Position numbers and translations under genes: made by a program. A DNA stretch of 64,000 nt from Shewanella saliphila (GTDB taxonomy: Bacteria > Pseudomonadota > Gammaproteobacteria > Enterobacterales > Shewanellaceae): contig NZ_BMQV01000001.1 of NCBI RefSeq assembly GCF_014648295.1, positions 1-64,000 on the forward strand, read 5' to 3'. A model generated the notes under the pieces. It saw only the letters and a program-made list of their open reading frames with translations. It had not been told where the DNA came from and searched no databases. How positions within the stretch are numbered: the stretch's first letter is position 1; every line of letters begins with the position of its first letter. Of the stretch, positions 17,018-26,200 are shown in pieces.

Positions 17018-18217
17018 ATGAAGTATCTTACAGCCTTCATATTGATTATCTTTTTACTTGTCGGTGTTAATGCTCAATCTCGTGAGCTCAGCCATTTTGA
17101 GTCGAATCAACTTTATAAAGTGAATCAATTACACGAAAAAGAAAATTATGCTGCCGCCTCCCGCTTAATTCAACCACTACTTGAGCAACAAAAACCTCAT
17201 CCAACCGTATTCAAGTATGGCTGTAAAATCTTGAGTGATACTGAAGCTCAAGCAGAAGCATTAAGCTGTTGGACTCGAGGATACAAGCTTTATCCTAATG
17301 ATAGTAATTTAGCCATCAACTTTGCTGATTCATTGTTAAAATCTAATCAGTATCAAATGGTGATAGATGTACTAACCCCGTTACTGGTATCAAATAGTGA
17401 TCAAGTTTTATTGGTGCAAGCTCGTTACATTATCGGTTATGCACATTATCAGTTAGCACAATATCAAGCGGTTATTGATGTGCTATTAATCTCGCCAGTA
17501 AAGCAACATTGGTGGCCACTCATTAGTTATAGTCAATTAGCATTGGAGGATTGGCAAGGGGCTAAAAGTAGTGCACAGCAGTGGCTAAAAAGTGCGCCAG
17601 ATAATCTAGCCGCTTGGCAAATTTTAGCTCAGAGTGAAATGGGATTAGATAATCCAATGGCAGCAGCTGTCGCGATAGATATCGCTCGGTTAGTTAATGA
17701 TGATAAAACACCCGTAAATGTTAACTTATTAGGTAATCTGAAAGCCTATAACTTTGCCAGTGAATGCTTATCTCAATCACAACAAAGTCGACAAGTTTTT
17801 ACCACACAAGATTATACTTGTGCTCAGTATGCGTGGCTTTCTGGTCAATATCAGCAGGCGTTAGATTTTATGCAATCATTTGTCATTGATAGCAATTTGA
17901 GTACCGTCGTATACGACGATTTTTATTTACTTCAAGGACAATTATTTGCGGTACTCAAACAAAACGACAAAGCAATAAGTGCATGGAAAAAAGTAGGACA
18001 ACAAGCATTAGCAATGGGCACCGCAACAGAAATCAAATACGCCCGACAAAAACGTAATCAACAACAAGGACAAGCCTTATTATTAATGGGGCAACATTAC
18101 TGGTTAGCCCAGCAATGGCCAGAAGCCAAAGCCTGTTATCGCAAGCTAGAACAAACGCCAGGGTTTGAACCTATCGCAAATGCTTATATTCAAAACTTAA
18201 TTGGATTTGGTCTATAA
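17018..18217 (+). CDS. TPR-repeat periplasmic protein (TonB2-associated)
   Basis: 399 aa with a signal peptide (cut near VNAQS-R) followed by helical TPR-like repeats through the rest of the protein. TPR genes regularly close TonB2 operons in Vibrionales and Alteromonadales and are needed for TonB2 function in some of them, presumably by stabilising the complex. It follows tonB by six bases and is the last gene of the operon. No convincing intrinsic terminator was found after the stop. Confidence 0.8.
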   Translation: MKYLTAFILIIFLLVGVNAQSRELSHFESNQLYKVNQLHEKENYAAASRLIQPLLEQQKPHPTVFKYGCKILSDTEAQAEALSCWTRGYKLYPNDSNLAINFADSLLKSNQYQMVIDVLTPLLVSNSDQVLLVQARYIIGYAHYQLAQYQAVIDVLLISPVKQHWWPLISYSQLALEDWQGAKSSAQQWLKSAPDNLAAWQILAQSEMGLDNPMAAAVAIDIARLVNDDKTPVNVNLLGNLKAYNFASECLSQSQQSRQVFTTQDYTCAQYAWLSGQYQQALDFMQSFVIDSNLSTVVYDDFYLLQGQLFAVLKQNDKAISAWKKVGQQALAMGTATEIKYARQKRNQQQGQALLLMGQHYWLAQQWPEAKACYRKLEQTPGFEPIANAYIQNLIGFGL

Positions 18218-18409
18218 GTAAAATAGCTTTATATCTTACTCGAGATAGCATTAAAAATTTTTCATTGGTCATATTCTATGTTCTGGTCTAATTCCATCGG
18301 ACACTTAATTTTGAGACAGTATGATCAATAAATTAAGAGTGGCTTAAACGCCCTGTAAACGTGATAAGCTTTAAACACTGAAGCTTTATCGCCTTGTTGC
18401 CAGCTATTT

Positions 18410-18640
18410 AAGCAAAGTCGAGGCAGCTTAGGGAATCGTGAAATGGTGAAGAAATTGCGCAAGGAAGGCTACCAGGTTGGTCGCTATCTCGTTCGTAAAA
18501 TTATGCACCACCTTCGACTCAAAGCTACCCAGTGACGAGCTTACAAGGTAACGACACAACAAAAACACTCTGATGCAGTGTTATCGCCGGATTGTTGGAT
18601 GGCACATAGACAAACGTATGAACACGGATTTGATATCTAA
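18410..18640 (+). pseudogene. IS3-family transposase OrfB remnant
   Basis: The frame starting at 18410 reads SRGSLGNREMVKKLRKEGYQ, then VGRYLVRKIMHHLRLKATQ, an in-frame TGA at 18533, and RAYKVTTQQKHSDAV. This matches the HTH_21 region before the DDE domain of IS3-type OrfB. A second in-frame stop is at 18638. No start codon, OrfA or catalytic DDE residues are visible, so it is a dead internal fragment. Confidence 0.75.
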
Positions 18641-18710
18641 GGCATTAATGAAACCTACAACCTTCGTAAACCGGCCAGAGGGCTGGTATTTGGGTTAACC
18701 AGTACAATGT

Positions 18711-18770
18711 CTAATTGTCTGGTACAAAATTCAAAGAAATGATTTTATTGAAGACTTTACGGTTTGACAT
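18711..18770 (-). pseudogene. Fragment related to the hypothetical gene at 450-812
   Basis: On the minus strand the stretch reads MSNRKVFNKIISLNFVPDN followed by a stop. The gene at 450-812 has LTQKVFNKIISLKFVPDSE at the corresponding place, and the DNA is also clearly related over about 50 bases. It lacks the first 80 and the last 22 or so codons of the full gene. Its position beside an IS3 remnant suggests it was left by rearrangement. Confidence 0.65.
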
Positions 18771-18828
18771 ATTGCGAAAACAAAAATAATTTTAATCTAT
18801 AAAAAACCATCGAATTATGAAAGTAAAG

Positions 18829-18941
18829 TTTGCTTTAGCAAATGCTGATCATAATTATAATTTCAACAATATTCTCCTAATCACGCTAAAAATAAATAAC
18901 TTGACACACCTCCAAAAATACAAACTGGCATTTTATATGCA
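18829..18941 (+). promoter_or_regulatory. Possible sigma-54 promoter with upstream palindrome before the PhnD-like gene
   Basis: CTGGCATTTTATATGCA at 18925-18941 has GG and GC exactly ten bases apart, as in -24/-12 promoters. About 85 bases upstream the palindrome TTTGCTTTAGCAAA (18829-18842) resembles the LuxO-type sites found later in the window but has a 4-base rather than 3-base AT centre and lacks the inner A/T pair. The promoter would leave a leader of about 170 bases before ATG 19121. Much weaker than the six minus-strand cases. Confidence 0.3.
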
Positions 18942-19120
18942 TGGTATTTCATTACTTTGATTTTATATTTTGCAGTTTGGCTGACCAAGACAAAGTTGAT
19001 CATGATTAAATAATGTCTGTAGCTTAATGGTAAAGTTTACCAAAAAATCATTATTTTATGGTGACTTAAGTATAACTTTACTAAGATAATGGTTATGACA
19101 AGCGATTAACGGGAGAGGCA

Positions 19121-19930
19121 ATGAAGTATTTACTAATCATATTTTGTTTAATTCAAAGCTCGTGGTTATTTGCGCAAGAATATACTTTTGGCGTTGTACC
19201 GCAGTATGAGCCACAAAAGTTAAATGCCATTTGGCAGCCTTTACTTGATGAAGTGAGTCAGCAAACTGGTGTCACAATTAAACTTATCACTGTTGAGTCA
19301 ATCCCGGTATTTGAGCAAGCATTTGCCAATGGTGATTATGATTTTGCTTATATGAATCCTTGGCACAGTGTGATCGCCAATGAAAAACAAGGGTATATTC
19401 CATTAATTAAAGATGCAGGACGTAAGCTTCAAGGCGTTTTGGTTGTTAAAAAAGACAGTGGCATTGATGACTTGAGCCAATTACAAAATGAAGAGATTGC
19501 CTTCCCTGCCCCTAATGCCTTAGGAGCTTCATTATTGATGCGTGCAGATTTGGCGCAATTATATGATTTATCGATAAAACCAGTTTATGTACAAACCCAT
19601 TCATCGGTTTACCTTAACGTGGCGTTAGGTACCACTAAAGCTGGCGGTGGTGTGTTAGGTACGTTGAAGCAACAGCCACAAAACTTACAAGATAAGTTAA
19701 CCATTTTGTATCACACCCGTGAAATTAGTCGTCATCCAATTGTTGCTCATCCTCGAGTCGATCCAGCTGTTCAACTCAAAGTCCAACAAGCTATTTTAGC
19801 CATTGGCCAAAGTGAAAAGTATAAACATTTACTTGCAGGCATCCCCATTATACAACCTAGTACAGCAACGTTGGATGAATACCAACAATTAACAGAGTGG
19901 GGGTTACGCTCATTTTATGTCGAAAATTAA
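19121..19930 (+). CDS. PhnD-like periplasmic binding protein paired with a sensor kinase
   Basis: 269 aa with a signal peptide (cut near WLFAQ-E). The family pattern of PhnD/phosphonate-type binding proteins is clear: PQYEPQKLNAIWQPLLDEVS, then DYDFAYMNPWHSV near residue 77 and FPAPNALGASLLMRADL near residue 125. No ABC permease or ATPase gene is nearby. Instead the gene overlaps a hybrid histidine kinase by 14 bases, so its job is probably ligand sensing for that kinase (as TorT serves TorS) rather than import. A GGGAGAGG site precedes the ATG. The ligand is unknown; an oxyanion is possible. Confidence 0.85.
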   Translation: MKYLLIIFCLIQSSWLFAQEYTFGVVPQYEPQKLNAIWQPLLDEVSQQTGVTIKLITVESIPVFEQAFANGDYDFAYMNPWHSVIANEKQGYIPLIKDAGRKLQGVLVVKKDSGIDDLSQLQNEEIAFPAPNALGASLLMRADLAQLYDLSIKPVYVQTHSSVYLNVALGTTKAGGGVLGTLKQQPQNLQDKLTILYHTREISRHPIVAHPRVDPAVQLKVQQAILAIGQSEKYKHLLAGIPIIQPSTATLDEYQQLTEWGLRSFYVEN

Positions 19931-22151
19931 TTGGTGGAGAAGTTTACGGGCACAAAGTTATCTGGCGATTTTTTCGTTCGGGATAATGCTAATTTGTTTA
20001 TTTGTGTTTTATACCTTACCCGAACAAGCTCGTTGGGTTAATGATGGCCTATCTAAAACGGCTCAGCGTTCATTACAACAACTATCAACCTCAATTACTA
20101 CGCCATTGCTGACCCGACAATATGCCGAGCTGTATGAAGAAATCAATAACCAACTTGAAATACACCCAAATTGGAAAGCCATAAAAATAATTGACGCTGA
20201 AACAGGTAATCAGTTATATCCACTTGACTCATGGAATGGCGCTATTGAACGCGGTGATAAGTTATTGAATCAAGATGTAGTGTTTTTAGATAAACCGCTC
20301 GCCAAAATTACCTTAGTGGTTAATTTCACTTCTGAAATTAACGAGTCATCAAAATTACATTACACGTTAATTTATATTCAATTTTCTATATTGTTACTCA
20401 TTTTAATTGGCCTGGCATGGCTAGTAGACTTGCGGATCACTTCCCCACTACGTGCGTTAGAACATGCATTTACTCGCTTAGCTAAAGGAGATTTTGAATG
20501 TCATGTCGACAAGCAACAACACAATGAGGTTGGCAGTGTGATTCATGGCTTTAACCAAATGGTCAATGACATTGCGGGTAATCAGCAAAAACTTAATAGT
20601 TTAAGGATCCAGGCTGAATCTGCTAGTAAAGCAAAGTCAGATTTTATGGCCAGTATGAGCCATGAACTGCGTACGCCACTTAATGCTATTTTAGGCTTGG
20701 CTCAGCTGTACGATTATGATCAAAGTGCTAGCGAAATCCAAAAAAATAATGCCAAAAGAATCTACGGCGCTGGAGAACACTTACTTTTACTCATCAATGA
20801 TGTCCTGGATTTGACGGCCATAGAGTCTGGCAATATGCAGTTCAATTTTGAATATGTGCCGATTAAACGTGTTATTGAAGAATCTGTAGAGTTTGTAAAT
20901 GAACTCATTAACGCACAATCAATTTCACTCCACCTTGAAGGACTAAATAGTCTTGATGGCCTGTGTTTTTATATCGATGAACGTCGTTTTAAGCAGGTGA
21001 TGTTAAACCTATTGTCCAATGCTATTAAATATAATAAACCTCAAGGTAAGATTTACATTCGTTGTAATGTGTTAAACAATCGTCAATGCAGTATTAGCGT
21101 AGCTGATACTGGCTATGGCTTTACTGAAGAAGATGAGTCTCGTTTATTTAAACCATTTGACCGTTTAGGTGCTGAAACCAGCAAAATTAATGGTACTGGC
21201 ATTGGTTTGGTGATCACCAGAGAATTAGTAGAACGCATGCAAGGTAAGATAACTGTACAAAGTGAAGTTAATCAAGGTTCTTGTTTTAACTTGTTATTTA
21301 ACAGCTTTGAACAATCTACTATAGCCTCACATAAACAGGTCGCCACAGAAAATTCAGAACATACTAATGCAGATGCTTTACCTATTTTAAAAGTGTTGGT
21401 TGCAGAAGATCAGGTTACTAATCAACAAGTATTAAAGCAGCAATTAACCCTATTAGGTGTGCAATCAACTTTTGTGAGTAACGGTGAGCAAGCCTGGCAA
21501 ATCTTACAAGATAATACTTTTGATGTTTTATTGACCGACATTCAAATGCCATTGTTAGACGGTTTAGAGTTAACAAAAAGGATCCGTGAACACAAACGGT
21601 TAAATGATTTAGTTATCATTGCGGTGACAGCCAATATCATTAAAAAGAATATTGATGACTGTTATACCGTTGGCATGAATGGTTTTTTAACTAAACCAGT
21701 AGAGTTAGTTCAACTTAAAACACTGTTAATTGAACACTCGTCAGTAGCCATTAATGCACATATTGAACATACCCCTTCAGTTGAGCCTTCGACTGCCATG
21801 TATGATCAACTTGATATGTCATTATTAGTTTCAATGCTTGGCGATGACACAGACGTACATAGCATGGTATTCAATGCATTTATCCAAACTGCAGGCGAGC
21901 AAGTTAAGCTGATAAAAGCCTACGCAGATAGCCAAAACTATGCTGATTTATCATTTCAATCACACGGATTGAAATCAGCATCAAAGTCAGTGGCTGCGAT
22001 AAAGTTAGCTGAGATTTGCCAACAAATAGAACATTTTGCAAACGATAGTAGTGTTGATGAGCAATTAATTAAAGACCTCACGTTCAACTTTGAGCAGGTC
22101 ATGACTCAGTTAAGCCACTATTGTCAGCAACACGAATCACCTTCAAATTAA
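19917..22151 (+). CDS. Hybrid sensor histidine kinase with receiver and Hpt domains
   Basis: 744 aa. Order: membrane helix (about 14-34), periplasmic domain (35-147), second helix (148-168), HAMP (170-222), HisKA with H249 in SMSHELRTPLN, HATPase with N box near 364, a receiver with phospho-acceptor D541 in LLTDIQMPLLDG, and a C-terminal Hpt (about 630-740) with the HGLKSASKS motif. The full set of phosphorelay domains is in one chain, unlike the kinases at 41858-46667. The small periplasmic domain and overlap with the PhnD-like gene indicate it senses the loaded binding protein. No cognate response regulator lies next to it. Confidence 0.9.
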   Translation: MSKINWWRSLRAQSYLAIFSFGIMLICLFVFYTLPEQARWVNDGLSKTAQRSLQQLSTSITTPLLTRQYAELYEEINNQLEIHPNWKAIKIIDAETGNQLYPLDSWNGAIERGDKLLNQDVVFLDKPLAKITLVVNFTSEINESSKLHYTLIYIQFSILLLILIGLAWLVDLRITSPLRALEHAFTRLAKGDFECHVDKQQHNEVGSVIHGFNQMVNDIAGNQQKLNSLRIQAESASKAKSDFMASMSHELRTPLNAILGLAQLYDYDQSASEIQKNNAKRIYGAGEHLLLLINDVLDLTAIESGNMQFNFEYVPIKRVIEESVEFVNELINAQSISLHLEGLNSLDGLCFYIDERRFKQVMLNLLSNAIKYNKPQGKIYIRCNVLNNRQCSISVADTGYGFTEEDESRLFKPFDRLGAETSKINGTGIGLVITRELVERMQGKITVQSEVNQGSCFNLLFNSFEQSTIASHKQVATENSEHTNADALPILKVLVAEDQVTNQQVLKQQLTLLGVQSTFVSNGEQAWQILQDNTFDVLLTDIQMPLLDGLELTKRIREHKRLNDLVIIAVTANIIKKNIDDCYTVGMNGFLTKPVELVQLKTLLIEHSSVAINAHIEHTPSVEPSTAMYDQLDMSLLVSMLGDDTDVHSMVFNAFIQTAGEQVKLIKAYADSQNYADLSFQSHGLKSASKSVAAIKLAEICQQIEHFANDSSVDEQLIKDLTFNFEQVMTQLSHYCQQHESPSN

Positions 22152-22276
22152 TCATGTAATAGTTACATATAATTAGGCTACTCATGTCTTATGAGCCAAT
22201 GTGGTAGTTCATAGGGATTTGCGGGTTGCCATAAATGAAGATTAAAGGGGGGTGTGATTAATTATGCTGTGTTGAT

Positions 22277-22294
22277 TGTGCCATCCATGGCACA
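22277..22294. other. Short perfect hairpin between convergent genes
   Basis: TGTGCCATCCATGGCACA forms two 8-base arms around CC, in the gap between the plus-strand kinase (stop 22151) and the minus-strand pilus operon (stop 22332). It lacks a T run on either side, so it is a doubtful terminator; a protein-binding site is also possible. Confidence 0.3.
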
Positions 22295-22331
22295 GAAGAT
22301 GAGTCTACAAGGCGAAATCAATGGATACTGT

Positions 22332-23255
22332 CTAAAACTCGACTATCACCCTCACTTGATCACGATAAACACCAGGTAGCGGGAACCTATCTTCAACCAA
22401 TGTTTCTACCAAAAATTGAAATGCCTGGTTATTACCAATCCCAATGCCTGCAACACTGGCTGATAAGTCTGGACCGATTAACGTATTGCCGTCGGTTGTA
22501 GTGATTTTATAGGCGATGGTGTCGGTATTGAAAGCCATGTTCCTTTGGCCAGCATTAAAGTTATCGCCGCCATCGACATAATATTGATAGCTTAATTGCT
22601 TAGTACAATTGATGTCTAACGGCAATATGGCACTGTGAGCCACACCTAGGTAAGACACAGTGCCGAGTGAGACATCTGAAGTTTGTACGCTGCAACTTTC
22701 TGTCACGGTAAGTTGCACATTAATCATCACGGTAGCACTGCCATTGTCGCGACCTAAACAGATACCTAATAAACCAATACCTGAACAATAATCCCATTGC
22801 CATAGCACTGAGATGGTGTCGTTATAGGTACCCACACCCACATTCGCGGTTCCTGTAGACAGGTAAATAGGAATGGTGCCATCGTCGCCAAATAGGCCCA
22901 GTAAATCCAATAGATTGAAAGAGCCAAAACTGACAGTTTCGTTAAGGGTAAATGGGTCGGTACGTTCTGGCGCGGTATAAAGTGTATAAGGCACTGCATC
23001 ACCATTTGCAGCGGTTAACTGAAAATTGGCACCCACTAACGTGGCATCAATTTCGTTAAAATCTAATAGATTAACAAACCCAGAGCAACCAAAGTCTGAG
23101 CTAAATGACGTTTGTACAATACCGGTTGAGATTGCGGCAGAACTAAACGTGCCTAAGTTTTGATTACTGTTACCGCCCACGACACAGTCTGCGTAAACAT
23201 GTTGGCTTGTGAACACCATGACGGCTGTACAACACAGTTTGCTTATTATGTTCAT
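22332..23255 (-). CDS. Spore coat U (SCPU) domain protein, probable Csu-type pilus tip adhesin
   Basis: 307 aa with a signal peptide (cut near VYADC). Two SCPU-type beta domains are visible: an N-terminal one (about 25-170) and a C-terminal one (about 180-307) ending in YRDQVRVIVEF, the donor-strand-type terminus of archaic chaperone-usher subunits. The two-domain build and last position after the usher match CsuE-type tip subunits. The start overlaps the usher stop (ATGA). The N-terminal domain is the candidate adhesive part. Confidence 0.82.
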   Translation of the reverse strand: MNIISKLCCTAVMVFTSQHVYADCVVGGNSNQNLGTFSSAAISTGIVQTSFSSDFGCSGFVNLLDFNEIDATLVGANFQLTAANGDAVPYTLYTAPERTDPFTLNETVSFGSFNLLDLLGLFGDDGTIPIYLSTGTANVGVGTYNDTISVLWQWDYCSGIGLLGICLGRDNGSATVMINVQLTVTESCSVQTSDVSLGTVSYLGVAHSAILPLDINCTKQLSYQYYVDGGDNFNAGQRNMAFNTDTIAYKITTTDGNTLIGPDLSASVAGIGIGNNQAFQFLVETLVEDRFPLPGVYRDQVRVIVEF

Positions 23256-26200
23256 ACTGTTTCCCCTTTACTTTGCTGTGTAATGTCACTTGTGCGTTGT
23301 TTATGCATTAAATATCGTTGTGGTGGTGCTTGTTTGAGCTTGGAGTGATGATGTTTCAAACGATGAATATTGGCGTAATACCGCTGCTGCAGCTTGTGCC
23401 GGTTGGGCGCGTTCGGCATGAACACCATGGAGGCAATGCTTTTACTTAAAGTGTTAACTGCATACGTGTTGCTCTTTGCCATTAACACTTGGTTTGTGCG
23501 ATTAATGTCAATATCTGCAATCGTTGCTTGATTAAGCCATTGGTTGTTTACGGTTACCTTAGCGGCCGCTGAAGCAGATGATTGTGGAACTGTTGATTTA
23601 GGAGCCATCATGTTATGCGGCGTCGTTTTAACCTCTGCCGTGTTTTGACTATCTACGATAGCGGTATAAAGCATGACTTGCTGCTCTTCAATCCACGTGT
23701 TTTCATCAATCCGTTTGTTTTCATAAAGCCATTGGCCAGTATTGGTGACAAATTGCTGTGCCATTACGATAAAGCCATCGTTATCAGTTTGGTCCATCTC
23801 AACGCTAGCAACTCCATTTTCGCTTAACGCTATCTCCCGTTTTTGAGCGGTTAACGTGAGCTGTGAAGCTATGTGTTGCACTGTGGTAGTGATGAACCTC
23901 TGGCCTATGCTGCGCTGACGTTGCTCGCTGATAACAGCTTGGGCGTTAACGCTAGCTTGAGTGCTAATAGCTGCCTGGGTACTTACTGCAGCCTCAGCAC
24001 TTGCTGTTGCTTGAACACTAACGGTTGTTTGAGCACTAACACTCGCTTGAGTACTAACGGTTGCTTGAATACTCACAGCAGTTTGAGTATCTACAACGGC
24101 TTGAGTCTCAATGGTTGCCTCAGCACTGACAGACACCTGAGTGTTAACCGAGGTTTGTGTTGCATTTTCTTCTACATGAGTTTGCCCGTCTGCATGAACT
24201 TGCTCGTCGATATGAGTTGGCTCAATATCAATCGCAACCGTGTTGATGACCTCCAGTGTTTTAGGCGTTGAGTCAGGATTGGCTTCTGGCGATGTAACAT
24301 TAACCATGCTGTCTGATTGACGGCATACCAATGGCCCAATGATGGCTTTTTGATGATTGATTTGGGTATAACTAAATTCAACTGAACATTGTTTATTATC
24401 CCACTGCAATACCATTTGATTTTCCGCTTGTAGTGCTTGCGGATAAACTTCACCGTGATGCGCCACTGTTTGTGGTTGATCATCACTGTTAATGATGGCA
24501 CTTGCGCCAGCAGGAATTGGATTACCTTTGCTGTCGTTAACAATCACAGTTGCAATGAACTGTTTAGGTTCACAAGTAATTGGGCCAATGACCGGTGTTT
24601 GCTCATCTGTTTTACGATAAGTAAATTCAGCAGAACATTGTTGGTCAGCCCAGTTAAGGGTCACGATGTTTTGCGCTGTGAGCGATGATAATGACAACTG
24701 ACCATTTTTACCGACAACTTGTGGTTCAAGTTGATCATTAATAATGGCCAAGGTTCCTGCTGGTACAGGCTGGCCTTGTTGATCATTAATCATGACAAGT
24801 GCATTAGCAATCTCAGGTGCACATACCAATGGGCCAATAACAGGAATGTCATCTTGTTGCTTGCTGTAGGCAAACTCAAGTACACACTGCTTACCGTCCC
24901 ATATAAGGGTTAAGGTATTGTTGTCTTGTAGCTTTTCAAGATATAACTCACCGTCCCAGCCGACAAAGTCACCATTTTGCTCACCATTTAGGGTCGCTAA
25001 TGCCCCGACGGGAATTGGCTGACCTTGCTCGTCGTTTACAATCACAATGGCGGCTTTGGTTTGATACAGTTCAAAGTCGACATCTACACCGTGGCTTTCT
25101 GCAGCCATCACTTGTATTTGATCGTTGACCACGTTGGTGTCTAACGGTAATGACTTGGTATTAATACTGATATTGACGGGGTTATATGATGCAAGCCCAG
25201 TCACCAGTAACATGCCGTCATCGTCTGACTCACCCACTTCCTGGTTTTCAATTAATACCGGCACATCTGCAATACCGCCCGTTGATACCACGGCAAACGT
25301 GTCAGCGACGCGATTACCTAACAAGAAACGACTTTTAGACCAAATTAACGACCCCGAGGCCTGGCCCCAATGGCCACTTGAACCACCACGGTTATAGTAA
25401 CCGCCGGTTAATTCAACTTTGTCACCTCTCCAGCTACCGTTAGCTGAAAAGTCGCTGGTACCGACAACATTACTCACGTTGCCTCTAAAGCCACGATTAC
25501 CATTACGAGCAAATGAAGCTGACGCTACGGTACGGTCTTCGCCTTTATTGTCACGGACATGGCTGACACTAGCACGTGAACGAGTGCCAAATGGGATCGA
25601 AAAATTTAACCCTACGCTCACATCGTCGCGATCGGGATCCCAGTTAACACTGGCTGAAATAGAAGCGGTGTCGATTGACTGGTTATAAAAAGCAGATACC
25701 AGGCGACGGTTGTCGTCATCGAACTTAGTGATATCAAAATAACCCACACCAACAGAAACGCCATTATCAAATGAGTATGCGGCATTAGCTTGCACTTCAC
25801 GTTCGATTTGCGACACAAATTGGGTTGAGCCTGTGTCACGATAACCTTGTTGCTGTTGCTTAACTTGGGCAGAAAAACCCCAGTTATTAGCTTGAAAACG
25901 ATAACCCGCGAGGCCTAACCAACCGCTGTTGTTACTGTCTTGACCATGGGCGGCCGCAAACGAAAATACCCCCAGATTACCCAGGGTAAAATCGGTGCCT
26001 ACACCTACGTTGTACACATCTTTGCTCAGTTCGGCATGCGAAGACACCGACATGTTGTCGCTTAAGCCGTAACGTACATCGGCAATGGCGGTGAGATCTG
26101 AGTCATAGTCAAATGAGTCAAGACCAAAACCTTGTCTTAGTACCCCTAGGTTAAGGTCGTAATCGTACACGCCTTGCTTAAGCAGCTCTGGCGCAACATA

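Larger units (their letters stand above)
18218..19120. other. Intergenic region with insertion-sequence debris
   Basis: About 900 bases without an intact gene. It contains an IS3-family transposase remnant (18410-18640, plus strand), a 60-base fragment related to the small gene at 450-812 (18711-18770, minus strand), and a possible sigma-54 promoter with an upstream palindrome before the PhnD-like gene. The rest (18218-18409 and 18945-19110) shows nothing I can name. Confidence 0.6.

Noticed and set aside
23873..24271. 132-residue plus-strand reading frame opposite the usher repeats
   Set aside because: Its repeats only mirror the 18-base repeats of the usher gene; no ribosome binding site.
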